A stretch of DNA of 64,000 nt. Origin: Prorocentrum cordatum (lineage: Eukaryota; Sar; Dinophyceae; Prorocentrales; Prorocentraceae). Of the stretch, positions 42,546 through 53,605 are shown piece after piece; within the stretch, counting starts at the first letter, position 1; every line of letters begins with the position of its first letter. The notes under the pieces are model-generated. The model had not been told where the DNA came from and did not search any database. It saw only the letters and a list, made by a program, of their open reading frames with translations. The stretch is from the NCBI GenBank assembly GCA_963575745.1, contig CAUYUJ010014360.1:665379-729378 (forward strand), given 5' to 3'. The translations under genes and the position numbers were made by a program.

Positions 42546-43740
42546 GGGAGGGGCATTGCGCTGGCCCTGCAGACGTGCTGCAGCGGATCTCTGCGTGGAC
42601 GTTTGCCCAAAGCGGCGAGCGAAAAACGGCGTGAATTTCGCGCGGGTTCTTTGTAGTCTTCACTCCTGGCCAAAAACATCCGCACGACATTCACCTCGAA
42701 ATCCGGAACGAAATTCTCCAGAGCACCCCAGGCCCACCCAATGGTTTTCCGAACGAAATCCGCTCTGCGATGTTGGCGCGATGGGGCGGGGAGCGAGGGA
42801 GGGGGCGCAAAGGTGGGGTGTGGGGCAGAGGTGGGGTTCGAAGAAAGTCGCGCGAAACGGCCCGTCTGAGAAGAAAAGGCGAGTATCCAACTGGGTGTGT
42901 TCCCTGACCAGATACCCCCCCCCTCTACAAACCCCCGACCAAGTCCGAGGCTCCGAAAAAAATTGGGGAGACCAGTTTTGGACCATTTTCGACCTGAGAG
43001 GGCCCTCAACTGGCCCAGGGACCGTCGAACCACGGCTCGGGACGAAAAAGCGGTCCCAAGGAAGTCGTTCAGACCGCCCGGGACCCACGCATCGAACAAT
43101 GGGAGCGCTGGACTTCTGGGAGAGGCGAGGGAGGAGTGGCGGGGGAGAGAAAGATGGGGGGATGGGAGAGGGGGACTTCGAGAACTGAGCGAAGAAAGCG
43201 GACCGGAGACGACTAAAGCTTTCGGCCGAAGATGGGGAGGGAGCAAAGGCAAGGGGGGGGCGGGGAGGGGAGGGGGGGATGAGGGGGGGAGAAGACAGGA
43301 AATAGAGGGCATGGGAGGGGATAGCACAGGGAACGGGAATCTAGACATACAAATATCTACATATGAGGCATCGATCTATGCACTCAAACACTTAAACACA
43401 TTAATCTCTGCACACCTACATGTATGCATGTTTATATATACACCTACATTCCCAGATGTATCATACATCTGCGTTTGCGCACATGCATCTCGGAACACCA
43501 AAACATGAAACGGGGCGGGAGCGGAAGGGGAGCAAAAGGAGGAGGAAGGTGGACAGGTGACAGGGCGAAGGGCGAGGGAGGGTGAGGGAGGGGCGCAACT
43601 AGATGTGCAACGGTGGAGGCAATCCCCCTTTCCGTGGGCCCTGTCTAGAAGCGCGGCGCGCGTTGCATGCGCTGCGCACTCGTTCATAACTTCACACAAA
43701 GGGGCCCCCTCCGGCAGGGCAATACGTAATTACAGCCCTC
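42546..43740. other. No gene recognised
   Basis: GC-rich, with a purine-rich (GGGAGGG) part at 43100-43330 and a short ATGCAT/ATATACA-rich part at 43345-43500. Minus-strand frames next to the gap (for example GALENFVPDFEVNVVRMFLA) are not assignable. Confidence 0.35.
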
Positions 43741-43749
43741 CTGGTGCAA

Positions 43750-46568
43750 ACGACACACGGAACAACACACACGGAACCTGGAAAGCAAGAGGGCTTACAA
43801 ATATCAAAACAGATGAACTAACAAAACACATGGCCAATTATGGAATCGACGTGCTCTGCATCCAGGAGACCAGGAAGCCAGAACCAGGAGTGCATTTTGA
43901 ACACGATCGTCAAACAGTTTTGTGTGGAGTAGACTGCGACGGCAGCACTTGGGCTGGGGTTGGATTTCTCATTGCACCACGGCTGCGAAGATATGTCAAC
44001 TCATACAAACAAGTTTCCGACAGGAATTGAGTCTTGAAGTTGCGCGTGCAAGCCCAAACGCTCGGCCTGTCGGGTGTTGATGCGCCTCACAACCAGCGAC
44101 CGCCAGAAGAAAGCATCGACTTCTTCAACACGCTGGATGAAGAGTACCGGGCCTGCTACGCGAACTGCGGCAAACTAGCACCAGGCGACTGGGATGCAAG
44201 AGTGCGCCGAGCACGTCCCGGTGAAGATGAAGTTATTGGTCTGCACGGCTGGGGAAGGGAAGCCGTGCGCGAAGTGGACAGCCCAAACAGAGATTTACTC
44301 TTCGAATTTCGCTTTGGGAACGGTTTGGTCATTGCCAATACGTTTATGGAACAAGACCTTGAAAAAAAAGGACTTTCAGGGAGGCTGGGATTACCGCGCA
44401 GGCTCCGATCGGCATCCTCACGCACAACATGTTGGATTTCTTCTTGTGCACGCCGGGTGCGCTAGACTCTATCAGGTCGCTCCGGAGTGGGCGTGGTGCA
44501 GCGCTCGCTGCCGACCATTTCCTCGTCACCTGCACTATGAATTTGCTGATGCCCTCAGACACGCAACAAAGCCGCACCAAGACAGACAAGGCTGCATTGG
44601 ATGACGAGAAAATCTGTGAACATTTTACGGACGCACTTCTTCAGAACATCGAGCTGGAATCAAAAAATGTGCACGACATGTGGGATAATGCAAAACACGC
44701 TATGGAATGTGCAAAAGAACACGCTCCCGCACCGGGAAACTACAACACGGCAGCATTGGATATCAAACAGAACGTTCGACTTGATTGACTTCATAAAGCA
44801 AAAGAGCCAGGCAAGAAAACCATACGGGGGAAGAAAAAAGGTCGTTAAAAAAAGTGCGAAGATCAGCCGAAATCGACATAACGGAATGGGTGGACAAACA
44901 TATCCAAGGAGGGGATTAGGCATCTTTAAAAAATATGTTAGTCGAAGCCACACAAACAAGGCAGACTCCGTAATCTACGAGGCGAGCTTGTTGATAGCGA
45001 AGAGAAGGCGAACACTATGGCCGAGTATTCGGAAGAAGTGCAATGGAAAGTCGGGCCTGCGGAAGTGGTGAATCGAGCACCTCCCGGAGACGCCCTGCCC
45101 ATCACAGACGCCGATTTTTCAGACAAAGATAGTGGATTTACGATTTCACAAATTAAGCGGGGGGAAGCCTCCGGACCAGATGACATACCAGCAGAGTTCT
45201 GGAAGGTTTTGGCCAAAGATAGAAAAGGTTTGAAGTGGATTACTTCGCTGATCAACACGTGCTGAAAGGCAGAACAAGTGCCGACGGAGTGGAGACACGC
45301 TGATGTCACGCCCATCTACAAAAACAAAGGCCCAATCGACCAGTGCGACAATTACCGCCCCTATCAGCCTGCTGTGTGATATTTACAAGTGATTGGCAAC
45401 GCTATTGATGGGGAGACTACAGGACGCTGAGGCCGAGAGCAGACTAACAACAACACAATTCGGTTTCAGGAGGCGGAGGGGCACTACCGATGCAATTCAT
45501 GTTGTGCGCAGACATATCGAGCTATTACACGCAGAACGGGAAAGAGCAGTAGCTATGCTTGCGTTGGGCTGGAAGAAAGCATTCGACTCGATCAACGTGA
45601 GCGCTCTTCTGGACGCACCGCGGGTTTTCGGTGTACCACCACACGTGCTGTCTCTCATTAGTAATCTTTACGATAGCAGACAAACATCAAGCATCAGAAA
45701 CTGACACTCGGGAACTGCGCAAGGTTGCCCTCCATCGCCGCTCCTCTTTGTCATGGTGATGAGCGTGATTATCAAGAACGCAGAATGCTAACCGGACGAG
45801 GCATCGCTCAAAACGTTTGCTGCTGGGGATCTGTGTGCTCTGCTGCACGCCGATGACACCCTCTTGGTTGGACAGCACGCTGATCAACTACAGTCGCTGC
45901 TGGACGCAATTGCAGAAGCAGGAGCAGAAATTGGGGATGGAGCTTCGTTGGGGTAAATGTCAACTCATACAGACAGGCTGCGACATCCAGATTTTGGCCC
46001 CGGATGGAAACCCGATTCCAGCGACTGAACAAATTAAATACGTGGGGGCAACGATCTACAGTTCCGGCAACAGGAAGCAAGAGTTGGTTAAACGACTTGG
46101 GGGAGCTTGGGAGGAATATCAAAATACACAAGGGTTTGGAAGCATACGTCCATCAGTTTAGAACGAAAGCTGAACGTATATGGGGCGCTGGTAACTACTA
46201 AAGTTATGGATTATTTGAAAGCTGCCTGGCTAAACAAGAGCGACAGAAAACGCGGGGATGGGTTTCAGGCGAGGTGCCCACGCCATATTCTGAACACTCC
46301 TGATTCCTATATCCCAAGGGTGTCCAACAAAAGTGTGCTCCAACAGACGGGGGCGACATCTTGCGGTGGTCAACTACTCCAGCATCAGCTCATGTGGTGT
46401 GGTAACCTTGGCCGCAGCAGCGACGCGGACGTGCTCCGCATGTTAACCTTCCAACCAGGCAGCGTGAGGCCGATCACTGATACTCTCGCCCTGAAGCGTG
46501 GGCGCCCCAGGCACGGGTGGGCGAAGCGCTCGTATAATAATAACAACCAGGAGCTGTTTAGACTATGA
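43750..46568 (+). pseudogene. LINE C: decayed endonuclease-RT element
   Basis: A different LINE type from A/B. The endonuclease begins GTWKARGLTN (usually TWNARG), then DVLCIQETRKPEPG, AGVGFLIAP, a TGA at 44028-44030, DWDARV...GLHGWG, a frameshift near 44400, then LDFFLCTPG and ADHFLVTC. RT: SGPDDIPAEFWKVL (45176-45215), a stop, VTPIYKNKGPIDQCDNYRP, QFGFRRRRGTTDAI, motif A ALGWKKAFDSI where the catalytic Asp before W is Gly, motif B GTAQGCPPSPLLFVMVM, motif C LLHADDTLLVG. The C-terminal HQLMWCGNLGR...KRGRPRHGWAK piece ends near 46540. At least five frame breaks and the lost Asp make it dead. More decayed than A/B, hence older. Confidence 0.85.
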
Positions 46569-47002
46569 TGTTGCTCTCTCCCAGTGCGTCGCAGACAACC
46601 GGCAATGGTGTCGTTTTGTTACAGAGTTCTGTCGAAGAAAACGAGTGGTGCGGCATGTCGCTCGTATTTAGTTGCTCCCCCTCTCCTCTCTCCTCCCTCC
46701 CCTCTGCTTCTGCTACTTCACAGACGTGATGCGCTGTCCTACTCTGTCTGCTTCAGTCGTGGGGCGTTCCGTTTTTCTTCTGCGTCACAGTCGTGATGCG
46801 GTTTGCTCTCTAGCGTCCGACGCGGTACCAAGTTTCGAACTCGTCTGCCCGCGCGCCCTGCTGGAGGCAAGGCCCACCAGGAGCAGTACAGTGCAACGCG
46901 TCGTCTCGCCCACGCGCCAATGGGCGTATGGCTTCTTGACTCGGTGCAAGTGACTGCATGTCCATAATCGGCTCGCCCGTCTCCTCCTGGCTATTCTCAA
47001 GG
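46569..47002. other. 3' flank of LINE C
   Basis: Contains a TCC/CTCC-rich patch at 46675-46715 and two GTCGTG...GTGATGCGGTTTGC-like units. Nothing coding recognised. Confidence 0.4.
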
Positions 47003-47160
47003 AGCCCCAGGATACACAAATAGATACGCACAAATCCCAGGATCCCCCATTATGTTCCAATATGTTCTGGATGTTCGTCTTCCCCCCCACTCCCCATATG
47101 TTCCACATCTCCCTGGGCAGCGACGATGAAATTGTCTCTGTGTGTCTTGTCCCCTCCCGA
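47003..47160 (+). repeat. Dispersed AT-rich element, copy 3
   Basis: Begins AGCCCCAGGATACACAAATA, has TTCGTCTTCCCCCCCACTCC, then CCATATGTTCC and GACGATGAAATTGTCTCTGTG. Diverged from copy 2 mainly by T-to-G/C changes. Confidence 0.75.
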
Positions 47161-48205
47161 AATCGGCTCGCCCGTCTCCTCCTGGGTCTTTAAAACAGGG
47201 CTAGGATCGGGATAAATCGCTCCAGAGCGTTCCGGAGCGCTCTCAGAGCGTTCCGGAACGCTGTGGAGCGGCCGCGGCGCCCAATACATCCTCCAAACCC
47301 GCCGATTCTCAGAGATTTCGAGTTATCCCGATCCGATTTTGTCCCGATCTTCGCGTCGTTGTAGTCTTCCGCCTCTGCTGCGCCCCTAGAGCTTGTGCAG
47401 CTCGAGCTCTGGAGCTCGGCCGCCGGGCAGGCCCGGAGCGGAGGGCCCACGGTCTTCGGGGGCTGCGCAGGCCTGGACTGGCGATCCCCATGGATCTGGC
47501 GCGCGGTCGCCGAATCTGTGGATCGGGGGAGGTGCCCTCCCCAAGACGCGGCGGGTGCCGCCTCCGCGCTCGGCGGCGGAAGGCCGCGAGTTCCCATGGA
47601 AACGGGACCCGTCGCGAATCCACGCCCCCATCAAGCCATGTTTGCGATCGCCTGAACAATCCGGGCCTTGCCGAGGAGATCCTTCATTGTCTAATGGAGC
47701 TTATTCCGCCTATCTGCTTCTGGGCAGTGCAGCCTGGCGCGAAGGTTCGTAGCCGTTCCTCCTTTCCTGGCACAGTCGCCGCACAGCATCAGGATGCAGT
47801 TCAAGATGCAAGGCCCTTGGGCGTCCCTGGGGGAGCACGAGGGGTCATGACTGGCTCAGGTTGGGCTGTAACCTGCAAAGGCGGCAAAGATGCAAGGGTG
47901 CGCTGAGCAGAAGTCCCCTCGCCTTTCTCTCTCGTGGACGTCAGCCTCAAGCACTGGCCGAGCCCTGGCCGAGCTCGTGCTCCTGGCGTGGCGGCGCGTT
48001 CCAGGGCCCCCCCCCCCTGTCGAGGCCCACGGAGCACGGCGTCGCCGGCAGGGAGCCGGGGGGGGGCCTGCCAGAGGGCCGCCCCGGGGGCCTCGGACCC
48101 TGAGGGCCGCCATGCAGCGGCAGGAGCTCCGAGGAGGCCGGGCCGCAGAAGGCCAATGAGGGGTCAAAGACATACCGATGCCGATGCTCCCACCCCCCAT
48201 CCACT
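47161..48205. other. No gene recognised
   Basis: GC-rich. A GAGCGTTCCGGAGCGCTC-type palindromic run at 47220-47275. No exon supported. Confidence 0.4.
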
Positions 48206-48287
48206 AGGGGGCCACATGCGAACCCTACCCCACACTCCCCCTCAGAAATCGTGGGGGGGTAGGGGTAGGGTTCGCATGTGGCCCCCT
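48206..48287. repeat. Perfect 26-bp inverted repeat
   Basis: AGGGGGCCACATGCGAACCC through TACCCC (48206-48231) is exactly inverted at 48262-48287, with a 30-bp loop. The GGTTCGCATG word is also in the 90-bp repeat at 9734, so this may be a foldback derived from that family. Confidence 0.85.
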
Positions 48288-48587
48288 ATTCACGCCCCTC
48301 ACCCCACCCCTCCCAGGCAAGAGTGTCGCAGGGGGGGGGGGCGGGCGGGGAAGGGGGAAGGCGGGCGTCGGTGGTGGCATGATCTTCTCCTGAGGGGGGG
48401 CACTTCCGGGAAGGCACTGGGGCGCACAGGGCAGCTCCTCTCTCGCTGGAGCGGTTGGACGCAGACCTCACGTCGCGCGGCCCGCGAAGCACGCGATCGG
48501 CCGCTGCGAGACAGCAGCTGGTTAGCGTTCCTCGATGTGCCGCCCAGGCGCTGGCAGACGGCGGAGCCTCGGGCGCCCCGCATAACG

Positions 48588-48764
48588 TGATGGGCTTGTC
48601 TTCCACCACCACCGCCAAAGTAGGAGGGGGAGGGGCTCCTCCTCCTCCTCCTCCTCCTCCTCCTCCTCCTCCCCTCCTCCTCCTCCTCCTCCTCCTCCTC
48701 CTCCTCCTCCTCCTCCTCCTCCTCCTCCTACTTATGGTGGTGGTGGTGGAAAACAGGCCCATCA
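48588..48764. mobile_element. TG...CA element with (TCC)n core, copy 2
   Basis: Left end TGATGGGCTTGTCTTCCACC...AAAGTAGGAGG, right end CTCCTACTTATGG...AACAGGCCCATCA, inversely repeated. The 5-bp sequence TAACG lies directly outside both ends (48583-48587 and 48765-48769). Interior of about 95 bp TCC triplets. Matches the copy at 15951-16400 at both ends, so microsatellite length differs between copies. Confidence 0.88.
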
Positions 48765-48769
48765 TAACG

Positions 48770-49934
48770 AGTCGGCGCGGTCCTCCGTCCCGCCACAGCG
48801 TGGCCGCGCCTCCCGCTGCTCGAGCGGAAGTGCCGTCGCTGCCCCACTCTGGTGCGGGGGCGCGGCCATCAGCCACTCCTCGCGCCCGCTCCGACTCCCC
48901 GCCAAGGTTCCGCGCGCAGGTGCCCCGAGCCGCTCGCTGCGAGGTGCTCGCAGTGCGAGGCGCACGCCCAGTTCCTCCTCCGCGCGGGCAGCGCACCTGC
49001 ACGCGGAGCGGGGAGGGCACGGGCAGAACCGGTGGTCTTCCTCGGGAGCGCCGCGCCTCGCCTGCCCGACGATGTCCCGGAGACGGAGCAGCCTGGCCAG
49101 GGCTTTTTGAGGCGAGCTGGCGCTCCACGCCCCACTGCCGCCGCGACGTCGCTGCAGCAGCCGAGCGCCTATCGTGTCGAGTGCTGCGCGGCAGCCGTCA
49201 CCACTGGCGCAGCGGCCAAATGCAGAACTCTATCATCCCTCTCGGTGTCCCGACGACCACCACGGCCGCGAATGCGACGAGTGCTGCGCTACATTTCACC
49301 GAAGCTGCGGATGAGGAGGCGAGGAGGAGGAAGAGACGACGACAGCGAAGGACGAAGACGACGAAGGACCGATTGCGGAAGGACCAAGACTCTCGCGTCT
49401 TCTGAGCATCGTCTCCATATGAACGCGGCCAAAACATGCCGAGCGAACCTGCCCATATGCCAAGCCACGGTGTGATCTGCGGCAGCAGATTGACAGTCCA
49501 CCAGGCATGTTCTATCGCAAGATCGTCCGACCAGGACCTGGGTGCAAGGCGACCGAAGGTTACCATTCTGAGAAACAACAACCATTTTTCAAAGTGGATG
49601 AGTATTGTTCCATAGTTCCAACCGGTCCGAACGCGCCTGGCCACCACTTTCGCTGCCGCCACGAATTCCAGAAGTTACGAATATATGTGCGCTACGGTGG
49701 CAAGATCTCTGCGCCGAGCCTTGATGTAGTTGAGGTGCGTGGCGTCGGCCGACTCCAGGGCAAAGAGCGCCCAATCGTTGATCACGAGAAGGATCCAGCA
49801 GACCCACAGGGGGGCCGAGAGAGGCATGTGATTGGAGCGACCAGCCAGTGTGACACGATTACCCCGGGCACGCTTCCCCAGGCACGGCTCCCAATCCCAC
49901 GTGCCCTTCCTCCCCAAGCTGGACCAATACGCAC
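48770..49934. other. Unassigned, hydrophobic minus-strand frames
   Basis: Minus-strand frames at 49198-49662 (GWNYGTILIHFEKWLLFLR, AWWTVNLLPQITPWLGIW) and 49675-49850 (PLWVCWILLVINDWALFAL) have membrane-like runs and non-repeat composition. I recognise no family and cannot support splice sites. Confidence 0.3.
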
Positions 49935-50112
49935 AACGCAACACGTAGCGTGTTGACCTGGAGCTCAACTCGTAGACTGAATACGTAGGTCTGACGCGAT
50001 ACGTTCGCCAAAACGTGGGCCAACACTGTGAGCTAACACGCAACGTGTCAACGCAGACGCTTTGAACACGGTACGTGTTGCGTTTCAAAACGGGCGTATC
50101 GAGGCAGCTAAA
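49935..50112. repeat. Dispersed approximately 180-bp repeat (mate at 28913)
   Basis: See landmarks at 28913-29099; here TACGTAGGTCTGACGCGATA, GTTCGCCAAAACGTGGGCCA and GCGTTTCAAAACGGGCG...GGCAGCTAA. Same orientation. Confidence 0.8.
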
Positions 50113-50379
50113 TGCACACCTCATCCTCATCCTCCTCATCCTCCTCATCCCTCCTCCCACTCCTCCTCCTGTACGCTTGTTTCCCCACTCGGAACCTTTC
50201 CGGACAAGAACGGGAAGCGCCGCTTCTCTGAGCTTGCGTCCGCACGCGCGCATGGATTTGCAACCAACGCGCATGCGTGCACATGGATGTGGTCGCTGGG
50301 CTCACCTGAATACCAGGTGGTCGCCGTTGGTAGCTCGTGTTTAGTGGTTGCCTTCGATTGCTTTGGTCAGGTGTTGCGC

Positions 50380-50505
50380 GTGGCCTATGCTTGTGTGTGC
50401 GCATGTGCATGTGCATGTGTGTGCGCGTGTGTGCCTGTGTGTGCCTGTGTATGCAGCTGTGTGCGTGTGTGCGTGTGTGTGTGTGCGCCTGTGTGCCTGT
50501 GTGAT
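50380..50505. repeat. (TG)n-rich tract
   Basis: TGTGTGCGTGTGTGCCTGTG-like sequence; low complexity within higher-order unit 1. Confidence 0.9.
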
Positions 50506-50519
50506 GCGGGTGGTCACCC

Positions 50520-50765
50520 ATATGTTGACACACGGGCAGCAAACCGCATGTCTACACTTTGATGGAAGCCCAAATGCGGACACACGCACGGCGACCCAAC
50601 TGTCCATACATGGGCGGCCACCCAAATTTGGACACATGGGTAGCAACCTGCGTCTGGACATGTGGGTTGCCGCCCATGTGCCCGCGTCTGGGTTGGTAGC
50701 CGTGCGTGGACACGTGTTGCCACCCATGTGTCCACATTTCCTCGTGTCGACATGTGAGCGCCCAT
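50520..50765. repeat. Degenerate TGGACACATGGG array
   Basis: GGACACATGGGTGGC-ACCCA units recur with steps of about 33-40 bp, some inverted. Inner array of higher-order unit 1. Confidence 0.65.
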
Positions 50766-50901
50766 CCGCGCACAGACATTCGGCTCGTCGGCCCCCGGAG
50801 GTCTGCGCAGATTCCCTGAGGTATCCGGTGCATCTTTCGGTTTTCCGACGCCCCAAGACGGCCCAGGAGGCCCCCGCGATCGCAACCAGACGGCCCGCGG
50901 T

Positions 50902-51125
50902 GTCCTCCTCCTCCTCCTCCTCCTCCTCCTCCTCCTCCCCCCCTCCTCCTCCTCCTCCACCACTCCTGCTCCTCCTCCTCCTCCTCCTCCAAATCCTCCT
51001 CCAACTCCTCCTCCGCCTCCTCCTCCTCGCTCCTCGCTCGTCGCTCCTCGCTCCTCGCTCCTCCTCCTTCTCCTCCTCCTCCTCCTCTTCCTCCTCCTCC
51101 TCCTCTTGACCCTCCTCCTCCTCGT
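50902..51125. repeat. (TCC)n microsatellite with TCGCTCC units
   Basis: CCT triplets with a CTCCTCGCTCCTCGCTCGTC section at about 51020-51065. Immediately preceded (50826-50862) by a core-like ATCTTTCGGTTTTCCGACGC and CCAAGACGGCC. Confidence 0.9.
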
Positions 51126-51782
51126 CCTCGTTGTTTCGAGGATGTCTCGAGCAAGAGACCCATTTTGAACAGAAGCCGTCTTGGAGAAGCTCGTTCACCA
51201 TCCCATTGTTCGAGGACGTCTCGATCGAGAGCCTCCTTTTAAAGATTTCGACGAATTCGCAAGATCTCTAGATATCTACGTGTTTGAGGATGTCTCGAGC
51301 GGGAGACTCACTTTTCACGTAACACGTCTCAAAACATGTCTTCGAAGATCTCATTGTTTCGAGGATGTCTCAAGCGAAACGGCCACTTTCGGAGCAACCT
51401 GACCGGACAAGAACGGGAAGTGCCGCTTTGTCCAGAAGGCTTGTCAAATATTGTCTGGTTGAGCAGGCCAAAGACCTCCGCGATGGCGTGCCGCGCTGGT
51501 CTGCCGTGCTGGTCAGCCGCGCTGGCCTTGCCTCCTCCCCATCCTTCTCCTACTGCTCTCCTTCCTCCTCCTCCTCTTCCTTCTCCACTTCGACGTCATC
51601 TGCCTAGTTTCTTCCTCCCACTTATCCTGCTGCTGCTGCTGGTTGCTTCTCCGAGCTTTGTGGTTGCCTGTGGTTGCTGTGTTTACTCTGGTGCGAGCGT
51701 GCGTGTATGTACGGATGACTGTGCATGTGCCTGTGTGAGCGGCTGTGTGCATGTGTGCGCGCGCGTGTGCAGTGTTGTGTTC

Positions 51783-52018
51783 TGGGGGCGACGGGAGGGG
51801 GAGATGTACGGCGGGCGTGCGGGATGTGTAGTGGAGGCGACGGGCGAAGGGGATGTACGACATGCGCGCGGGATGTGTTGTGGGGGCGACGGGCGTGGGG
51901 GATGTACGGCACGCGTGCGGAATGTGTTATGGGGGCGACGGGCGGGCGGGATGTACGGCGTGCGTGAGGGATGTGTGATGGGGGCGACGGGCGGGGGGAT
52001 GTACGGCGTGCGTGCGTG
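51783..52018. repeat. 49-bp minisatellite, 5 units (array 1)
   Basis: GATGTACGG landmarks at 51803, 51852, 51901, 51949 and 51998. Each unit has GGGGGCGACGGGCG, GATGTACGGCGTGCG, GCGGGATGTGTTATG. Confidence 0.92.
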
Positions 52019-52046
52019 ACGAAGGAGGAAGATAATGAGAAGGCGA

Positions 52047-52240
52047 GGAGGAGGAGGAGGAGGAGGAGGAGGAGGAAGAGGAGGAGGAGGAGGAGGAGGA
52101 GGAGTAGGAGGGGGAAGAGGAAAAGGAGGAGGATGACGGAGGAGACGGGACGGAGGAGAGACGGAGGAGACCTCAGAGACGGACGAGACGGAGACCTCAG
52201 AGACGGAGGAGACGGAAGAGACGAAGGAAACAGGACCCCG
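52047..52240. repeat. (GGA)n and GACGGAGGAGACC repeats
   Basis: GGA triplets followed by GAGACCTCAGAGACGG-type 12-18-bp units; the equivalent block of unit 3 is 53020-53215. Confidence 0.85.
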
Positions 52241-52767
52241 AGCTAAGATGATGCGAAGGTCGCTTTCCGAGGATGTCTCTAGCGAATGCCTCATTCTTAA
52301 CGAAAGACTTCTGAACCACACGGCTTCAACATCTCAACTTTCCGAGGATGTCCCAGGCGAAACGGCAATGTCTAACGATTTGCGGAATTTCGAGAGCGAG
52401 CTCCGAAACCCATGTTTCGCGGATGTCTCGAGCGAGAGCCTCATGTTTAACGAAAGACATCTCAAACATACGATTTCAACATCTCATGTGTTCGAGGATG
52501 TCTCGAGCGGGACGGCCAGTATGAGGGGAAGCTGACTGGACAAGAACGGGAAGCACCGCTTTGTCCACAAGGCTTATCACATAACATCTAATTAAGCACG
52601 CGCGGAGAGAGGGATTAGTGGTTGCTTCTCCGAGCTTAGTAGTTGCCTGCGGTTGCTGTGGTTACTCTGGCCCCTGGTGCAAGCGTGCGTGCACGTGCGC
52701 GTGTCTGTGTATGTGCCTGTGTGAGCGGCTGTGCACGTGTGTGGGCGCGTGTGTGCAGGGCTGTATG

Positions 52768-53005
52768 GGAGCGACCGGAGGGGGGGCATGTACGGCGTGC
52801 GCGCGGGATGTGTCGTGGGGGCGACGGGCGAGGGGGATGCACGGCATGCGTGCGGGATGTGTTGTGGGGGCGACGGGCGGGGGGGGGTGTACGGCGTGCG
52901 CGCGGGATGTGTTATGGGGGCGACGGGCGGGCGGGATGTACGGCGCACACGCGGGATGTGTTATGGGGGCGACGGGCGGGGGGGATGTACGGCGTGCGTG
53001 CGCAA
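52768..53005. repeat. 49-bp minisatellite, 5 units (array 2)
   Basis: Same unit as array 1, with landmarks near 52788, 52837, 52887, 52936 and 52985: a displacement of about 986 bp for the whole block. Confidence 0.92.
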
Positions 53006-53509
53006 TGAAGGAGGAAGAGAATGAGGAGGGGGAGGAGAAGGAGGAAGAGGAGGAGGAGGAGGAAGAAGAGAAGGAAGGGGGATGACGGAAAAGACGGAGG
53101 AGACGGAAGAGAGACGGAGGAGACCTCAGAGCCGGAGGAGACCTCAGAGACGGAGGGAACGGAGACCTCAGAGACGGAAGAAACCTCACAGACGGAGGAG
53201 ACGGAGGAGACAGGACCACGAGCTACGATGCTGCGAAAGCAGTTGTCCAAGGACGTCTCTAGCGAGAGCCTCATTTTTCACGAAAGGCTTCTTAACCACA
53301 CGGCTTCAGCATCTCAATTGTTCGAGGATGTCAGGCGAAACGACAATTTCAAACGAGACGCTGGATTTCGCGAGCGAGCTACGACTCATTGTTCGAGGGT
53401 GTATCGAGCGAGAGCCTCATTGTTTACGGTATCAACATGTGATGTTTCGAGGATGTATCCAGCGAAGCGGCCGTTTTGATGGGGGATCCGCCAAGCGACT
53501 GACCTTTAC

Positions 53510-53605
53510 GGACGGCAGCCAGTTGTCCCTCGCGTCTCAGTTCGTATTCTGTAATGCTAGAACACTCCCATCACCTTCTCGCTCCGAAAAGGCGCTTTGT
53601 TGAAG
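53510..53605. repeat. Single copy of the 132-bp repeat
   Basis: CCAGTTGTCCCTCGCGTCTC, ATGCTAGAACACTCCC, ATCACCTTCTCGCTCCG and AAAAGGCGCTT match the tandem units at 55598-55885. Confidence 0.75.

Larger units (their letters stand above)
50202..53475. repeat. Higher-order tandem repeat, 3 units of about 0.95-1.2 kb
   Basis: Units begin GGACAAGAACGGGAAG at 50202, 51405 and 52538. Each then has a GTTGCC/TGTG-rich part, an inner minisatellite, a GGA/TCC tract, and four GAGGATGTCTCGAGC units of 71-78 bp (51137-51400, 52262-52530, 53240-53475). Units 2 and 3 are close relatives; unit 1 is diverged and has a different inner array. Confidence 0.85.

Noticed and set aside
41432-43348. 638-codon minus-strand frame crossing the N gap
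   Set aside because: The gap length is arbitrary, so joining LINE B ORF1 to the sequence beyond it is not supported.
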